DNA from: Pseudomonadales bacterium
Lineage (GTDB): Bacteria > Pseudomonadota > Gammaproteobacteria > Pseudomonadales > JANQJO01
DNA: 35,837 nt
Assembly: GCA_028281605.1 (NCBI GenBank)
Contig: JANQJO010000123.1
Coordinates: 1 to 35,837 of the forward strand
Direction: 5' to 3'
Position numbers and translations under genes: made by a program. The notes under the pieces are model-generated. The model searched no databases. It worked only from the letters and a program-made list of their open reading frames with translations, and was not told the origin of the DNA. The first letter of the stretch is position 1. Each line of letters starts with the position of its first letter. This document shows positions 1 to 10,348 of the stretch, in pieces.

Positions 1-4
1 AATA

Positions 5-32
5 AAAAACTGTTTATATAAACAGTTTTTTA
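5..32. terminator. AT-rich palindrome, possible terminator or LexA box
   Basis: A perfect 28-bp palindrome runs A6-CTGTTTA/TAAACAG-T6. It could fold as a bidirectional rho-independent terminator for a gene left of the window, although its stem has only two G/C pairs per arm. Its core at 10-25 also fits the gammaproteobacterial LexA operator pattern CTGT-N8-ACAG exactly. It lies about 113 bp before radC. The two readings cannot be separated by eye. Confidence 0.45.
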
Positions 33-138
33 TTAATTCAAGATGATCTACTCCAATAAAGTAAAGTAGTCATGTATCTAGAAATTCAAAGTTTAGAAAA
101 TATAAACTGCATAAAAACAACTTAAGGTTTTTCATTTA

Positions 139-813
139 ATGTCTATCCATAAATGGCCAAAAAGCGAACGTCCAAGAGAAAAACTTTTAAATCAAGGGGC
201 TCATTCTCTATCAAACACTGAGCTACTGGCTATTTTTTTTAGAACAGGAGTAAAAGGAAAATCAGCTGTAGAGTTAGCACGAGAAGCTCTTACGGCAGCC
301 GGTTGTTTACGCAACCTTATCGATCAGGAACTTTCCACTTTTTCTACTCATATCGGTTTAGGTCAAGCTAAATACGTTCAACTCAAAGCGGCTTTGGAAT
401 TGGGAAAACGCTATTTACAATCTGATTTGCAAAAAAAGCCTATTTTAAATAACACAAAAGACACTAAAAATTATCTATGTATGCATTTGGGCGCACTTTC
501 ATACGAATTATTCGGTTTATTACTACTCAATAGTAACAATCAGCTCATTAAAAACGCCGAGCTGTTTAAAGGGACTGTCAATGAAGCCACAATATATCCA
601 AGAATTGTCGTTAAAACTGTATTAAGCACTTCAGCAAATAAAGTCATTTTATATCATAACCACACCTCTGGTGATATCACACCCAGCAGTCATGATTTAC
701 AAGTTACTAAATATCTAAAAGGTGCATTAAAGTTAGTAGATGTAGAAATTATTGACCACATTATTATCGGTGCAAATAAAGCATTATCATTTACAGAACA
801 AAGTTTACTCTGA
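139..813 (+). CDS. radC: RadC family JAMM/MPN+ protein
   Basis: RadC/YicR family protein of 224 residues, the usual length. An N-terminal helix-hairpin-helix-like part (about 1-100) is followed by the JAB/MPN domain. The metal-binding motif is H173-N-H175 with the downstream S-G and D186; the usual HNHPSG reads HNHTSG, a Pro-to-Thr change. The family's biological role is uncertain: the old DNA-repair assignment is doubtful, and a JAMM metalloprotease-like fold is what the motif supports. It ends 38 bp from the stop of gyrB, facing it. Nothing looks broken. The LexA-like palindrome upstream may or may not be relevant. Confidence 0.93.
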   Translation: MSIHKWPKSERPREKLLNQGAHSLSNTELLAIFFRTGVKGKSAVELAREALTAAGCLRNLIDQELSTFSTHIGLGQAKYVQLKAALELGKRYLQSDLQKKPILNNTKDTKNYLCMHLGALSYELFGLLLLNSNNQLIKNAELFKGTVNEATIYPRIVVKTVLSTSANKVILYHNHTSGDITPSSHDLQVTKYLKGALKLVDVEIIDHIIIGANKALSFTEQSLL

Positions 814-851
814 AGTTCATCTCATTCGTGCATATAAGTCTATAAAATCAA

Positions 852-3284
<2,433 letters not shown>

Positions 3285-3313
3285 CTATATGCGTTCCATT
3301 TAATAAATGATAC

Positions 3314-4444
3314 CTAAACTACAGCCTGAACAGGCTTTATCCCACTGTGTTTAGCTAATGGGACAAGCTCACCTTGTTTCACGTGAAACATCTGGATATC
3401 ACTATTGTTTAATTTATCTAATATAGGATCTGGCTCAACTGCCGTAGCAAACACTTGTACATCTAACTTTTGTAAAATATTATAAATAAACTTCCGATGT
3501 TTAATATCAAGCTCTGCTACCAAATCATCCAATAAGCAGACACAAGCTCTAGCCATTTTTTGCTGCAAATACTCAACTTGCATCAACTTTAGCCAAACAT
3601 ACAAAAGTTTTTTTTGCCCCCTCGAAAAACATTGTTGTATATTACGACCATTAGAATGTATTTTTAAATCTGATCTATGTGGGCCATAGTGAGTCAACCC
3701 TTTGTGCTTATCAGCATCATATGATTTTTTCAGCATGCTCTCTAGACTCATTTCAGTCGGCCAACCACTATAAAATTCAAAAACAATAGGCTTACCAAAA
3801 AGTAAATCATACTGTTTAGTCTCTAAAAAGGTTAAAAACCCTTCCATATAAGCTCGCCTAGCCTGATCTAGTTTTACAGCAAAATCTACATAAGCTTTAT
3901 CCCACACTGCCAACAGTTTTATTTCCAATTTTTTTTGTTTTAGTAAAGTATTTCTTTGCCTCAGTAACTTATTAAACGTTTTCCAATAATCGGCAAATTT
4001 ATGTTCCACGTGAAACACACCCCAATCAATAAACTTTCTTCTATAAGAAGGACCTGAGTCTATTAAATGAGAAGTATCTGGCACTATCACCTGCACTGGT
4101 AAAATTTCAGCCACTTGACTAGCAGAAGAAACAAGTTCTCCATTCATTTTTAATATAACAGCGCCATCAATACTCTTACTCACAGCAAGTGAAATACATT
4201 TTTTTGAATAACTTAATAATTCAGCAAAAAGCACACACTCTTTTGCATGCCAATTGATATAGTCTCTAGATTTTAGAGAACGAAAAGAACGACTGCTACA
4301 AGCTAACTGGACAGCTTCTAAGATATTAGTTTTACCTGCTCCATTTTCCCCTATAAACCAGTTATGCAAGCTAGGGTTTACTTCTATAAAATTTAAATTA
4401 CGTACATTTTTTACGATCAACTTTTGAATAATCACTAAAGTCAT
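3314..4444 (-). CDS. recF: DNA replication and repair protein RecF
   Basis: SMC/ABC-type ATPase that helps load RecA at single-strand gaps with RecO and RecR. 376 residues. Walker A is GENGAGKT (about 32-39), the signature-like block FSRGQKKLL is about 105 residues from the end, and Walker B is CLLDDLVAELD. The ATG directly follows the dnaN stop (TAA then ATG, no gap), indicating translational coupling. Two parS sequences are embedded in the coding sequence, so this DNA carries both protein code and centromere sites; the C-terminal tail around VKQGELVPLAKHSG encodes one of them. Confidence 0.95.
   Translation of the reverse strand: MTLVIIQKLIVKNVRNLNFIEVNPSLHNWFIGENGAGKTNILEAVQLACSSRSFRSLKSRDYINWHAKECVLFAELLSYSKKCISLAVSKSIDGAVILKMNGELVSSASQVAEILPVQVIVPDTSHLIDSGPSYRRKFIDWGVFHVEHKFADYWKTFNKLLRQRNTLLKQKKLEIKLLAVWDKAYVDFAVKLDQARRAYMEGFLTFLETKQYDLLFGKPIVFEFYSGWPTEMSLESMLKKSYDADKHKGLTHYGPHRSDLKIHSNGRNIQQCFSRGQKKLLYVWLKLMQVEYLQQKMARACVCLLDDLVAELDIKHRKFIYNILQKLDVQVFATAVEPDPILDKLNNSDIQMFHVKQGELVPLAKHSGIKPVQAVV
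3375..3390. promoter_or_regulatory. parS centromere site 1 (within recF)
   Basis: The 16-bp sequence TGTTTCACGTGAAACA is a perfect palindrome and a perfect match to the bacterial chromosomal parS consensus TGTTNCACGTGAAACA bound by ParB. It lies near the 3' end of recF, about 3.7 kb from the oriC centre and 11 kb from the parAB genes in this window. Role known for the family: nucleation of ParB spreading for origin segregation. Confidence 0.93.
4002..4017. promoter_or_regulatory. parS centromere site 2 (within recF)
   Basis: TGTTCCACGTGAAACA fits the consensus TGTTNCACGTGAAACA, with C at the free position. It sits mid-recF, 627 bp (start to start) from the other parS. Two near-perfect 16-mers so close together in a coding region are not expected by chance. 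Confidence 0.9.
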
Positions 4445-5554
4445 TTACAATCTAACAGGCATTACAATATGACGAAAACTGGTATCATCAGGAGAATACA
4501 AGCTAGCTATTTTTTTTTCAGTTGATAAAGAAAAATAAACCATCTCTTGCTCTATGAAACTTAAAGCCTCTAACAAATAAGCAACATTAAAAGAAACTTT
4601 CTCTGATTCACCTGAAAAATCAACAGCCAAATCCTCTTGAGCCTCTTCCCGCTCTGCATTATTCGAACTCAAACTCAACTTTCCTTTTGTTAAAAAAAAT
4701 GTAACACTTTTATGTTTTTCATTAGATAAGATAGCAACCCTAGATAAAGCAGACTTTAATCGTTCATGTTCAACAACAAACTCGGTATCAAAAGATTTAG
4801 GAATAACCTGTTGATAATCAGGAAACTTTGCATCTACTAAACGGCACATAAACTGATAGTTTGGCGTTAATACACAAAGATGCTTCTCTCCTAATTGTAA
4901 TTCTACACTCACTTTTTGTACAACAAGCAAACGCTGCAATTCCATTACAGCCTTTCTGGGTATAATAACCTGCTGTTCATCTTTCCAAGCCCACTCGTCA
5001 AAGGAATGTGTAGCCATAGATAAACGGTGACCATCTGTAGCAACAGACCTTATACACCTTTCTTTCAGCTCCACTAATAAACCATTTAAATAAAAACGAA
5101 CATCCTGCTGAGCCATCGCAAAGGAAGTCCTTACAATCAATTTTTTTAAGTCGGCCTGAAACAATGAAACATTCACTTTTTTCTCAGACGGCTGAAACAC
5201 TGGGAATTCATCTGCGGGTAAAGTAGCCAGAACAAATCGGCTTTGATCACAACTAACAAGCATCTGATTATCAACCCACTCAAAGTGCACATCAAAGTTT
5301 TCTGGAAGCGATCGGCAAATATCAAATAGCTTATGAGCTGAAACAGTAATACTGTTCTTTTCAACCATTGCAGATTTAAACTCGATGGAACATTTTAACT
5401 CTACATCAACATCAGAAGCCGTCAATAATATAAATTCTTTCATTAAATCAAAGCGAACATTTGACAAAATAGGTTTTGTACTTTTGCGATCAACAATACC
5501 ACAAAGCATCTGTAATGCTGCAATTAAATGATTTCTATCAACAGAAAATTTCAT
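4445..5554 (-). CDS. dnaN: DNA polymerase III beta sliding clamp
   Basis: Ring-shaped processivity clamp of DNA polymerase III, a homodimer with three repeated domains per subunit. 369 residues (family about 366-380). Begins MKFSVDRNHLIAALQ and ends with the typical MPVRL C-terminus. Internal landmarks: the VATDGHRLS block in domain 2 and FPDYQQVIP. Lies 23 bp downstream of dnaA and abuts recF without a gap, so dnaA-dnaN-recF-gyrB is probably one transcript, with possible extra internal promoters. Confidence 0.97.
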   Translation of the reverse strand: MKFSVDRNHLIAALQMLCGIVDRKSTKPILSNVRFDLMKEFILLTASDVDVELKCSIEFKSAMVEKNSITVSAHKLFDICRSLPENFDVHFEWVDNQMLVSCDQSRFVLATLPADEFPVFQPSEKKVNVSLFQADLKKLIVRTSFAMAQQDVRFYLNGLLVELKERCIRSVATDGHRLSMATHSFDEWAWKDEQQVIIPRKAVMELQRLLVVQKVSVELQLGEKHLCVLTPNYQFMCRLVDAKFPDYQQVIPKSFDTEFVVEHERLKSALSRVAILSNEKHKSVTFFLTKGKLSLSSNNAEREEAQEDLAVDFSGESEKVSFNVAYLLEALSFIEQEMVYFSLSTEKKIASLYSPDDTSFRHIVMPVRL

Positions 5555-5577
5555 AATTATTTAATCAAATCAACTGC

Positions 5578-7035
5578 TCAAGTTGTCAATAAACGCATTA
5601 AATTTGTAAAATCTTCTTTCATATCTTTATCAGAAACACACAACTCAGTAATTTTACGACACGCATGCAGTACGGTCGTATGATCACGTCCACCAAAAGC
5701 ATCGCCAATTTCAGGTAAACTGTGATTAGTTAGGTCCTTCGCTAAAGCCATAGCAACTTGTCTTGGTCGAGCAATAGAGCGATTTCTACGCTTTGAATGT
5801 AAATCAGCTATCTTAATTTTAAAATATTCGGCCACAATTTTTTGAATGTTTTCAATACTAATTTGACGATCCTGCAAAGCCAATAAATCTCTCAAAGATT
5901 CTTTAACAAATTCAAGAGTGATAGCTTTACCCGTGAAACGAGCATTTGCAACAACACGCTTCAAAGCACCTTCAAGCTCACGTACATTAGATCGAATTTT
6001 CTGAGCTATAAAAAAAGCTGACTCTGGAGGTAAATGAATATTAGACTCCTCAGCTTTTTGTAATAAAATGGCCACACGTGTTTCAAGCTCAGGTGGATCA
6101 ACTGCAATAGTAAGCCCCCAACCAAAACGAGATTTTAAACGTTCTTCAAGACCATTGATTTCCTTAGGATAACGGTCACAAGTTAAAATCATTTGTTGGC
6201 CACCTTCAAGCAAAGCATTAAAAGTATGAAAAAACTCTTCTTGTGAGCGCTCTTTACCAGCAAAAAATTGGATATCATCAATAAGCAAAGCATCTACTGA
6301 TCGATAATAACGTTTAAATTCAGTAATAGCATTAATTTGCAGTGCTTTAACCATATCTGCTACAAAACGTTCAGAATGCAAATACAGTATACGAGCGTTT
6401 TTATTTTGAGAAATCAAATAATTTCCTACAGCATGCATTAAGTGGGTTTTACCTAAACCAACTCCACCATATAAAAATAGTGGATTATAAGCCCCACCAG
6501 GATTTTCAGCTACTTGTAAAGCTGCCGCACGAGCCAGCTGATTTGACTTTCCTTCAACAAAATTATCAAATAAAAAAGCATGGTTAAGATTAGACTTATG
6601 CTGAACTGTTCCTCCAAGATCAACTTCACGAACAGTATGTTGAGCCGATACAGAAGTATTTTTAACTTGGGACTTTAAGGGATCGATATCCATCTTAGCC
6701 ACAAGATTTTGGACTAAACCTTGCTCAACTTCTGGTTCAACACCAACAGTGACTGGCACATCTACTGGCAAATGTTTAAAACGACTAGAAGCTCTGCCTT
6801 TACTACCAATCTTCAAAGTAACCTTAATAGGTGCTTCCTCTAAGTCACCAATTAACTCACGTATACGTGCATAATATTTTTCATAAACCCAATCTAGTAC
6901 AAAACGATTTGGTGCCAATAATCGTACTTCCTCTCCCAACACTTCAGCTTGTAAAGGCCTAATCCAAGTATTGTACTGTTGTGCTGGCAATTCTTGTTGC
7001 AAAGAATCCAAACATTTAGACCAAATTATAGCCAC
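5578..7035 (-). CDS. dnaA: Chromosomal replication initiator DnaA
   Basis: AAA+ ATPase that binds DnaA boxes and opens oriC. 485 residues. Domain I (about 1-85) begins with [13 protein letters not shown], domain II linker to about 150, AAA+ domain III with Walker A GGVGLGKT (190-197) and Walker B LLIDDIQF, domain IV with the signature [10 protein letters not shown] at 448-457. Start is GTG at 7035-7033, chosen because it gives the canonical N-terminus and has GGAG about 10 nt upstream. Transcribed away from oriC, so probably autoregulated through the adjacent DnaA boxes as in relatives (inference). Confidence 0.97.
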   Translation of the reverse strand: MAIIWSKCLDSLQQELPAQQYNTWIRPLQAEVLGEEVRLLAPNRFVLDWVYEKYYARIRELIGDLEEAPIKVTLKIGSKGRASSRFKHLPVDVPVTVGVEPEVEQGLVQNLVAKMDIDPLKSQVKNTSVSAQHTVREVDLGGTVQHKSNLNHAFLFDNFVEGKSNQLARAAALQVAENPGGAYNPLFLYGGVGLGKTHLMHAVGNYLISQNKNARILYLHSERFVADMVKALQINAITEFKRYYRSVDALLIDDIQFFAGKERSQEEFFHTFNALLEGGQQMILTCDRYPKEINGLEERLKSRFGWGLTIAVDPPELETRVAILLQKAEESNIHLPPESAFFIAQKIRSNVRELEGALKRVVANARFTGKAITLEFVKESLRDLLALQDRQISIENIQKIVAEYFKIKIADLHSKRRNRSIARPRQVAMALAKDLTNHSLPEIGDAFGGRDHTTVLHACRKITELCVSDKDMKEDFTNLMRLLTT

Positions 7036-7126
7036 CTACATCATACTCCAATGTTTATGTATACCGGATCATTCTTAAGCTCACTCTCAATACTAGGGTT
7101 GCCTATTCTACTCTTGTCTTACAGAC

Positions 7127-7135
7127 TTATCCACA
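7127..7135 (+). promoter_or_regulatory. DnaA box, perfect
   Basis: TTATCCACA, identical to the E. coli high-affinity consensus. It lies within the inverted repeat AGACT-tatccac-AGTCT (7123-7139), 92 bp before the dnaA start, where it could also serve dnaA autoregulation. Confidence 0.85.
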
Positions 7136-7215
7136 GTCTCACATCAGTATTTTTATCTCTATAAAATGACTCACAAAAAATAGACAGGCCTGTATAAAAA
7201 AAGACCTATATGGTC

Positions 7216-7224
7216 TGTGTATAA
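7216..7224 (-). promoter_or_regulatory. DnaA box, TTATNCACA type
   Basis: Reads TTATACACA on the minus strand, fitting the relaxed consensus TTATNCACA. It directly follows a small inverted repeat AGACC-tatat-GGTCT (7202-7216). Confidence 0.6.
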
Positions 7225-7383
7225 CTATTGAAAAAAATAAGATTTAGCTATGGATAATATTCTAATATTCAAGAGCAATACAAATATCCTCAAATTATCC
7301 ACTATTAATTATGACTATTATTAGCCTTTTTTACACGCAGATATATTTTATTTAATTCATTGTTATATATATATAAAATTGAT

Positions 7384-7392
7384 TTATCCACA
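7384..7392 (+). promoter_or_regulatory. DnaA box, perfect
   Basis: TTATCCACA embedded in the AT-rich presumed unwinding region, next to the alternating TA run. The same orientation as the box at 7127. Confidence 0.85.
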
Positions 7393-7519
7393 GAAAAATC
7401 CAGCTTATATAATAATAACAATAAAATATAATTTATTTACTTATAATTTGTTATTAAGTTAGTGGATATTTTCTTTAACTTTATCTAAACGGTATGAAAA
7501 ATATTCTATTAATGAAAGC

Positions 7520-7549
7520 TTGATTTTAAGTTTTAAAACAAACTAAAAT
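7520..7549 (+). promoter_or_regulatory. Candidate promoter of rpmH-rnpA-yidDC
   Basis: TTGATT (7520-7525), 18-bp spacer, TAAAAT (7544-7549). It would give a leader of about 80 nt before rpmH. The position at the right edge of oriC matches the usual rpmH promoter location. Called by eye only. Confidence 0.4.
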
Positions 7550-7637
7550 ATGGCCTCTTTTTCCAAGTCAGGCATCCTAATGTGAGCAGTAAGGTGACAT
7601 TGCTTGTTCATGGCTTATTGATTACAGGATTATTTCA

Positions 7638-7772
7638 ATGAAAAGAACTTTTCAACCAAGTAACTTAAAACGTAAGCGCACACATGGATTTAGAGCCAGA
7701 ATGGCTACTAAAAATGGAAGAGCTGTGTTAAAAAGGCGTCGTGCTAAGGGGCGTAAGCGTTTAGCTGTATAA
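7638..7772 (+). CDS. rpmH: 50S ribosomal protein L34
   Basis: 44-residue basic ribosomal protein of the large subunit. It begins [19 protein letters not shown] and ends [10 protein letters not shown], the family's near-invariant sequence and exact usual length. The ATG at 7638 is preceded by AGGA at a suitable distance. First gene rightward of oriC, upstream of rnpA as in nearly all bacteria. Confidence 0.97.
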   Translation: MKRTFQPSNLKRKRTHGFRARMATKNGRAVLKRRRAKGRKRLAV

Positions 7773-7797
7773 AATTAATTACGGGTTTGATCATTTT

Positions 7798-8175
7798 TTG
7801 GAGTCTTTGTCCTTTTCTCAATATAATAGAATTAAAAATCAATCAACTGTAAGCGCTATTTTTAATTCATCTGATTATATTGTTAAAAATAAAAGCGTTC
7901 TTATCTTAGCTAAACGAAGCCAAAGGTCATATTGCCGCTTAGTTGTTATCTGTGGGAAAAAGAATATCAGGCATGCTGTAGATAGAAATCGAGCAAAGCG
8001 TATCGTAAGAGAGACTTTTCGTCACTTTAAGAACTGTCAAAACCATACGTATCATCAAGAGGCCTTAGATATTGTGGTTTTGCTGAAAAAACCTTTTATG
8101 TTTCATTTAGATGATGGTACTGCTTATTTAGATGAGTTGTGGCGTGCTTTGAATAAAAAGTTTAAAAATGTTTGA
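7798..8175 (+). CDS. rnpA: Ribonuclease P protein component
   Basis: Small basic protein cofactor of RNase P, which with the catalytic RNA matures tRNA 5' ends. 125 residues if the TTG at 7798 is used. The hallmark RNR-type motif appears as DRNRAKRIVRETFR, after a central block of hydrophobic strands (RLVVICGKK). No ATG is available at the N-terminus. An in-frame TTG at 7807 is also possible, with GGAG just before it but only 3 nt away, so the true start is uncertain by three codons. It lies 25 bp after rpmH and its stop abuts yidD. Confidence 0.93.
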   Translation: MESLSFSQYNRIKNQSTVSAIFNSSDYIVKNKSVLILAKRSQRSYCRLVVICGKKNIRHAVDRNRAKRIVRETFRHFKNCQNHTYHQEALDIVVLLKKPFMFHLDDGTAYLDELWRALNKKFKNV

Positions 8176-8189
8176 AAAAGGTTGTAAAC

Positions 8190-8579
8190 ATGAAGGGTAA
8201 AAAAAAAGAAAATAACAAAAGAAAATATGATAAAGAAAACCTATTATATTTTGGCATTGTCTCAAACTTCATAATTTTTATTCTGACCCATATTTTAAAA
8301 ATATATAGTCTTTGTATTAGTCCTTTATTGGGTAATAATTGTCGTTTTAACCCATCTTGTTCGAATTATGCGCGGCAAGCTTTATTGAAGTTTGGTTTAG
8401 TAAGAGGAGGGTATCTCAGTATAAAACGTTTTTGTCGATGCCATCCATGGGGAGGTTCAGGTGATGATCCTATTCCAACAAAGAAGACTCAAAAAATGAA
8501 CCCCTATCTTTACGTGAAATGTGGAGGTTACCGTGGCTATTCAGGTGGACCAAAAAAAAGGACTTTTAGCAATGGATAA
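8190..8579 (+). CDS. yidD: Membrane protein insertion efficiency factor YidD
   Basis: Small membrane-associated protein that assists YidC-dependent insertion. The core is unmistakable: CRFNPSCSNYARQAL, then GYLSIKRFCRCHPWGGSGDDP. A hydrophobic stretch (about residues 15-40) precedes it. I chose ATG at 8190 over an in-frame TTG at 8172 because AAGG lies about 8 nt before the ATG. At about 129 residues it is longer than the usual 70-90, with a Lys/Asn-rich N-terminus (KGKKKENNKRK) and an extra C-terminal tail that runs into the yidC start; its stop overlaps the yidC ATG region by 8 bases, suggesting coupled translation. Confidence 0.9.
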   Translation: MKGKKKENNKRKYDKENLLYFGIVSNFIIFILTHILKIYSLCISPLLGNNCRFNPSCSNYARQALLKFGLVRGGYLSIKRFCRCHPWGGSGDDPIPTKKTQKMNPYLYVKCGGYRGYSGGPKKRTFSNG

Positions 8580-10320
8580 CTTAGGTTATTTACGAATAGC
8601 CTTAATTATATTGCTTGCAATAACTGCTTATGGTCTGCTGTTAAAATGGCAAGAAGATTATATTGATTCTGATGTGACTTCTTCTAACTTAAGTGATCAA
8701 GCTATTCATTCTGAAAAAAAACAGGTAGTCAGTACTTCTACGTCAACTATTGAGTCTTCTAAGTTACCGGCAGATCTTCAAAATTTTTCTGAAGATTTGC
8801 CTAGTATTGTGCCTCAAGTTAATTCCATACCCGAGATGGACTCAGAGTTAATCAACTTTGAGAAAAAGATACAAGTTGATACTGATGTCTTTCAAACCGA
8901 AATTGATTTAAGTGGTGGTGATCTTAAAAAAATTTCTTTGTTGAAATACCCCAAATCTTTAGATAAAAAAGAGGCTTTTGTACTTTTGGAAGACTCTGGA
9001 TTAAAGTCTTATATTGCTCAAAGTGGAATATTAGGTCGCAGTGGAAGAGATTTTGATCAAAGTGTGAGACCGGTATATACAAGTAATCAAAGAGAGTATT
9101 CTCTTAAAGGTGATGTGTTAGAAGTGCCCTTGAGTTTAGAGACAAATCAATTAAGTGTGGTAAAGCTTTTTCGTTTTTACAGAGGTGAATATAAAATTGA
9201 AGTTGAATATCAGATAATTAATAAAACTAATACTCTTTGGCAAGGCAATCCTTTTTATCAAATTAAACGGGATCGTTCTGCTGATCCGAGTGCGCAAGAT
9301 ATGGGGTTTGCCTTGCCAACTTATCTCGGTATGGCTTATTGGGATGTGGAAAAAAAATATAATAAGCTAGACTTTGATGATATAGATGACGCTGCACAAA
9401 ATAATCGATTTGCGTTAGATAAAGATATTCCTGGTGGGTGGGTGGCTTTGGTACAGCATTACTTTTTATCGGCTTGGATTGCACCTGCAGAGCCTGGTAA
9501 AATTTACCGATATAACGCAAGATCTACTAAAGATGGTCAGTATATTATTGGTTTTACTGCTGAGCCAGTTTCTATTCCCCCTCAAGAGCGAGTGGTTTTT
9601 AGTACTCAATTTTATGCGGGACCTAAGATTGAGAAAAACTTAAAAAACTTATCTGATGGTTTAAACTTGGCTATTGATTATGGGTTTTTATTTTTTATTT
9701 CTCATTTTTTATTCCAATTATTAAGTTGGATTAACGGCTTTGTTGGTAATTGGGGCTGGTCTATCGTTTTATTAACGTGCTTAGTTAAGTTGTTTTTCTA
9801 TTATCCTTCGGCATTAAGTTATCGATCAATGGCTCGAATGCGAGTACTCCAACCTGAATTGATGCGACTCAAAGATCTGTATGGTAATGATAAACAAAAA
9901 ATGTCTCAAGAAATGATTAAGCTTTACCAAAAAGAAAAAGTTAATCCTTTTGGAGGGTGTTTGCCTGTTTTATTGCAAATGCCCGTGTTTATTGCTTTGT
10001 ATTGGGCTCTGTTGGAGAGTGTTGAATTGCGTCAAGCACCTTTCATGGGGTGGGTGCAGGATTTGTCTGTAATGGATCCCTATTTTGTATTACCACTGTT
10101 AATGGGGGCGTCTATGTACGTGCAGACCTTATTAAATCCTTCTCCACCTGATCCAGTACAGGCAAAAGTAATGAAATTTATGCCTGTTATTTTTACGGTA
10201 TTTTTCTTGTTTTTTCCATCGGGTTTGGTTTTGTATTGGTTGACGAACAATATTTTATCTATTTTGCAACAATGGTTTATTACACGCGAAGTAGAGCGCG
10301 CGAACATTAAGCGCGCTTGA
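8572..10320 (+). CDS. yidC: Membrane protein insertase YidC
   Basis: Oxa1/YidC insertase that places inner-membrane proteins (including F0 subunits) in the membrane, alone or with SecYEG. 582 residues from ATG 8572, chosen because it opens with a canonical YidC N-terminus (MDNLGYLRIALIILL) and follows AAGGA; an in-frame GTG at 8521 inside yidD would add 17 residues without the family start. TM1 near 4-20, a Ser/Asn-rich linker and large periplasmic beta domain to about 340, then the conserved five-TM core with FFYYPSALSYRSMARMR, NPFGGCLPVLLQMPVFIALYW and the FFLFFPSGLVLYWLTNN block. Intact. Confidence 0.96.
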   Translation: MDNLGYLRIALIILLAITAYGLLLKWQEDYIDSDVTSSNLSDQAIHSEKKQVVSTSTSTIESSKLPADLQNFSEDLPSIVPQVNSIPEMDSELINFEKKIQVDTDVFQTEIDLSGGDLKKISLLKYPKSLDKKEAFVLLEDSGLKSYIAQSGILGRSGRDFDQSVRPVYTSNQREYSLKGDVLEVPLSLETNQLSVVKLFRFYRGEYKIEVEYQIINKTNTLWQGNPFYQIKRDRSADPSAQDMGFALPTYLGMAYWDVEKKYNKLDFDDIDDAAQNNRFALDKDIPGGWVALVQHYFLSAWIAPAEPGKIYRYNARSTKDGQYIIGFTAEPVSIPPQERVVFSTQFYAGPKIEKNLKNLSDGLNLAIDYGFLFFISHFLFQLLSWINGFVGNWGWSIVLLTCLVKLFFYYPSALSYRSMARMRVLQPELMRLKDLYGNDKQKMSQEMIKLYQKEKVNPFGGCLPVLLQMPVFIALYWALLESVELRQAPFMGWVQDLSVMDPYFVLPLLMGASMYVQTLLNPSPPDPVQAKVMKFMPVIFTVFFLFFPSGLVLYWLTNNILSILQQWFITREVERANIKRA

Positions 10321-10348
10321 TTGTTTTGGGTCAAGTAGGGGTGCTTTT

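Larger units (their letters stand above)
7036..7560. other. oriC: Chromosomal replication origin, oriC
   Basis: Gene-free DNA between the divergent dnaA and rpmH. It holds two perfect DnaA boxes TTATCCACA (7127-7135 and 7384-7392, + strand), one TTATNCACA-type box on the minus strand (TGTGTATAA, 7216-7224) and one-mismatch boxes at 7249-7257 (minus) and 7295-7303 (plus). The stretch 7330-7460 is extremely AT-rich, including an alternating TA run around 7364-7375, and is the likely unwinding element. I see only one GATC (near 7067), so there is no SeqA/Dam-type GATC cluster. Position, boxes and AT-richness together make the call strong; exact limits are approximate. Confidence 0.9.

Noticed and set aside
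7364..7375. Alternating TA run as a microsatellite of interest
   Set aside because: Expected in the unwinding part of oriC; no coding or phase-variable gene is attached to it.
8507..8522. Third parS-like sequence (CTTTACGTGAAATG)
   Set aside because: Lacks one base in the centre and mismatches the outer positions; lies in the coding end of yidD.
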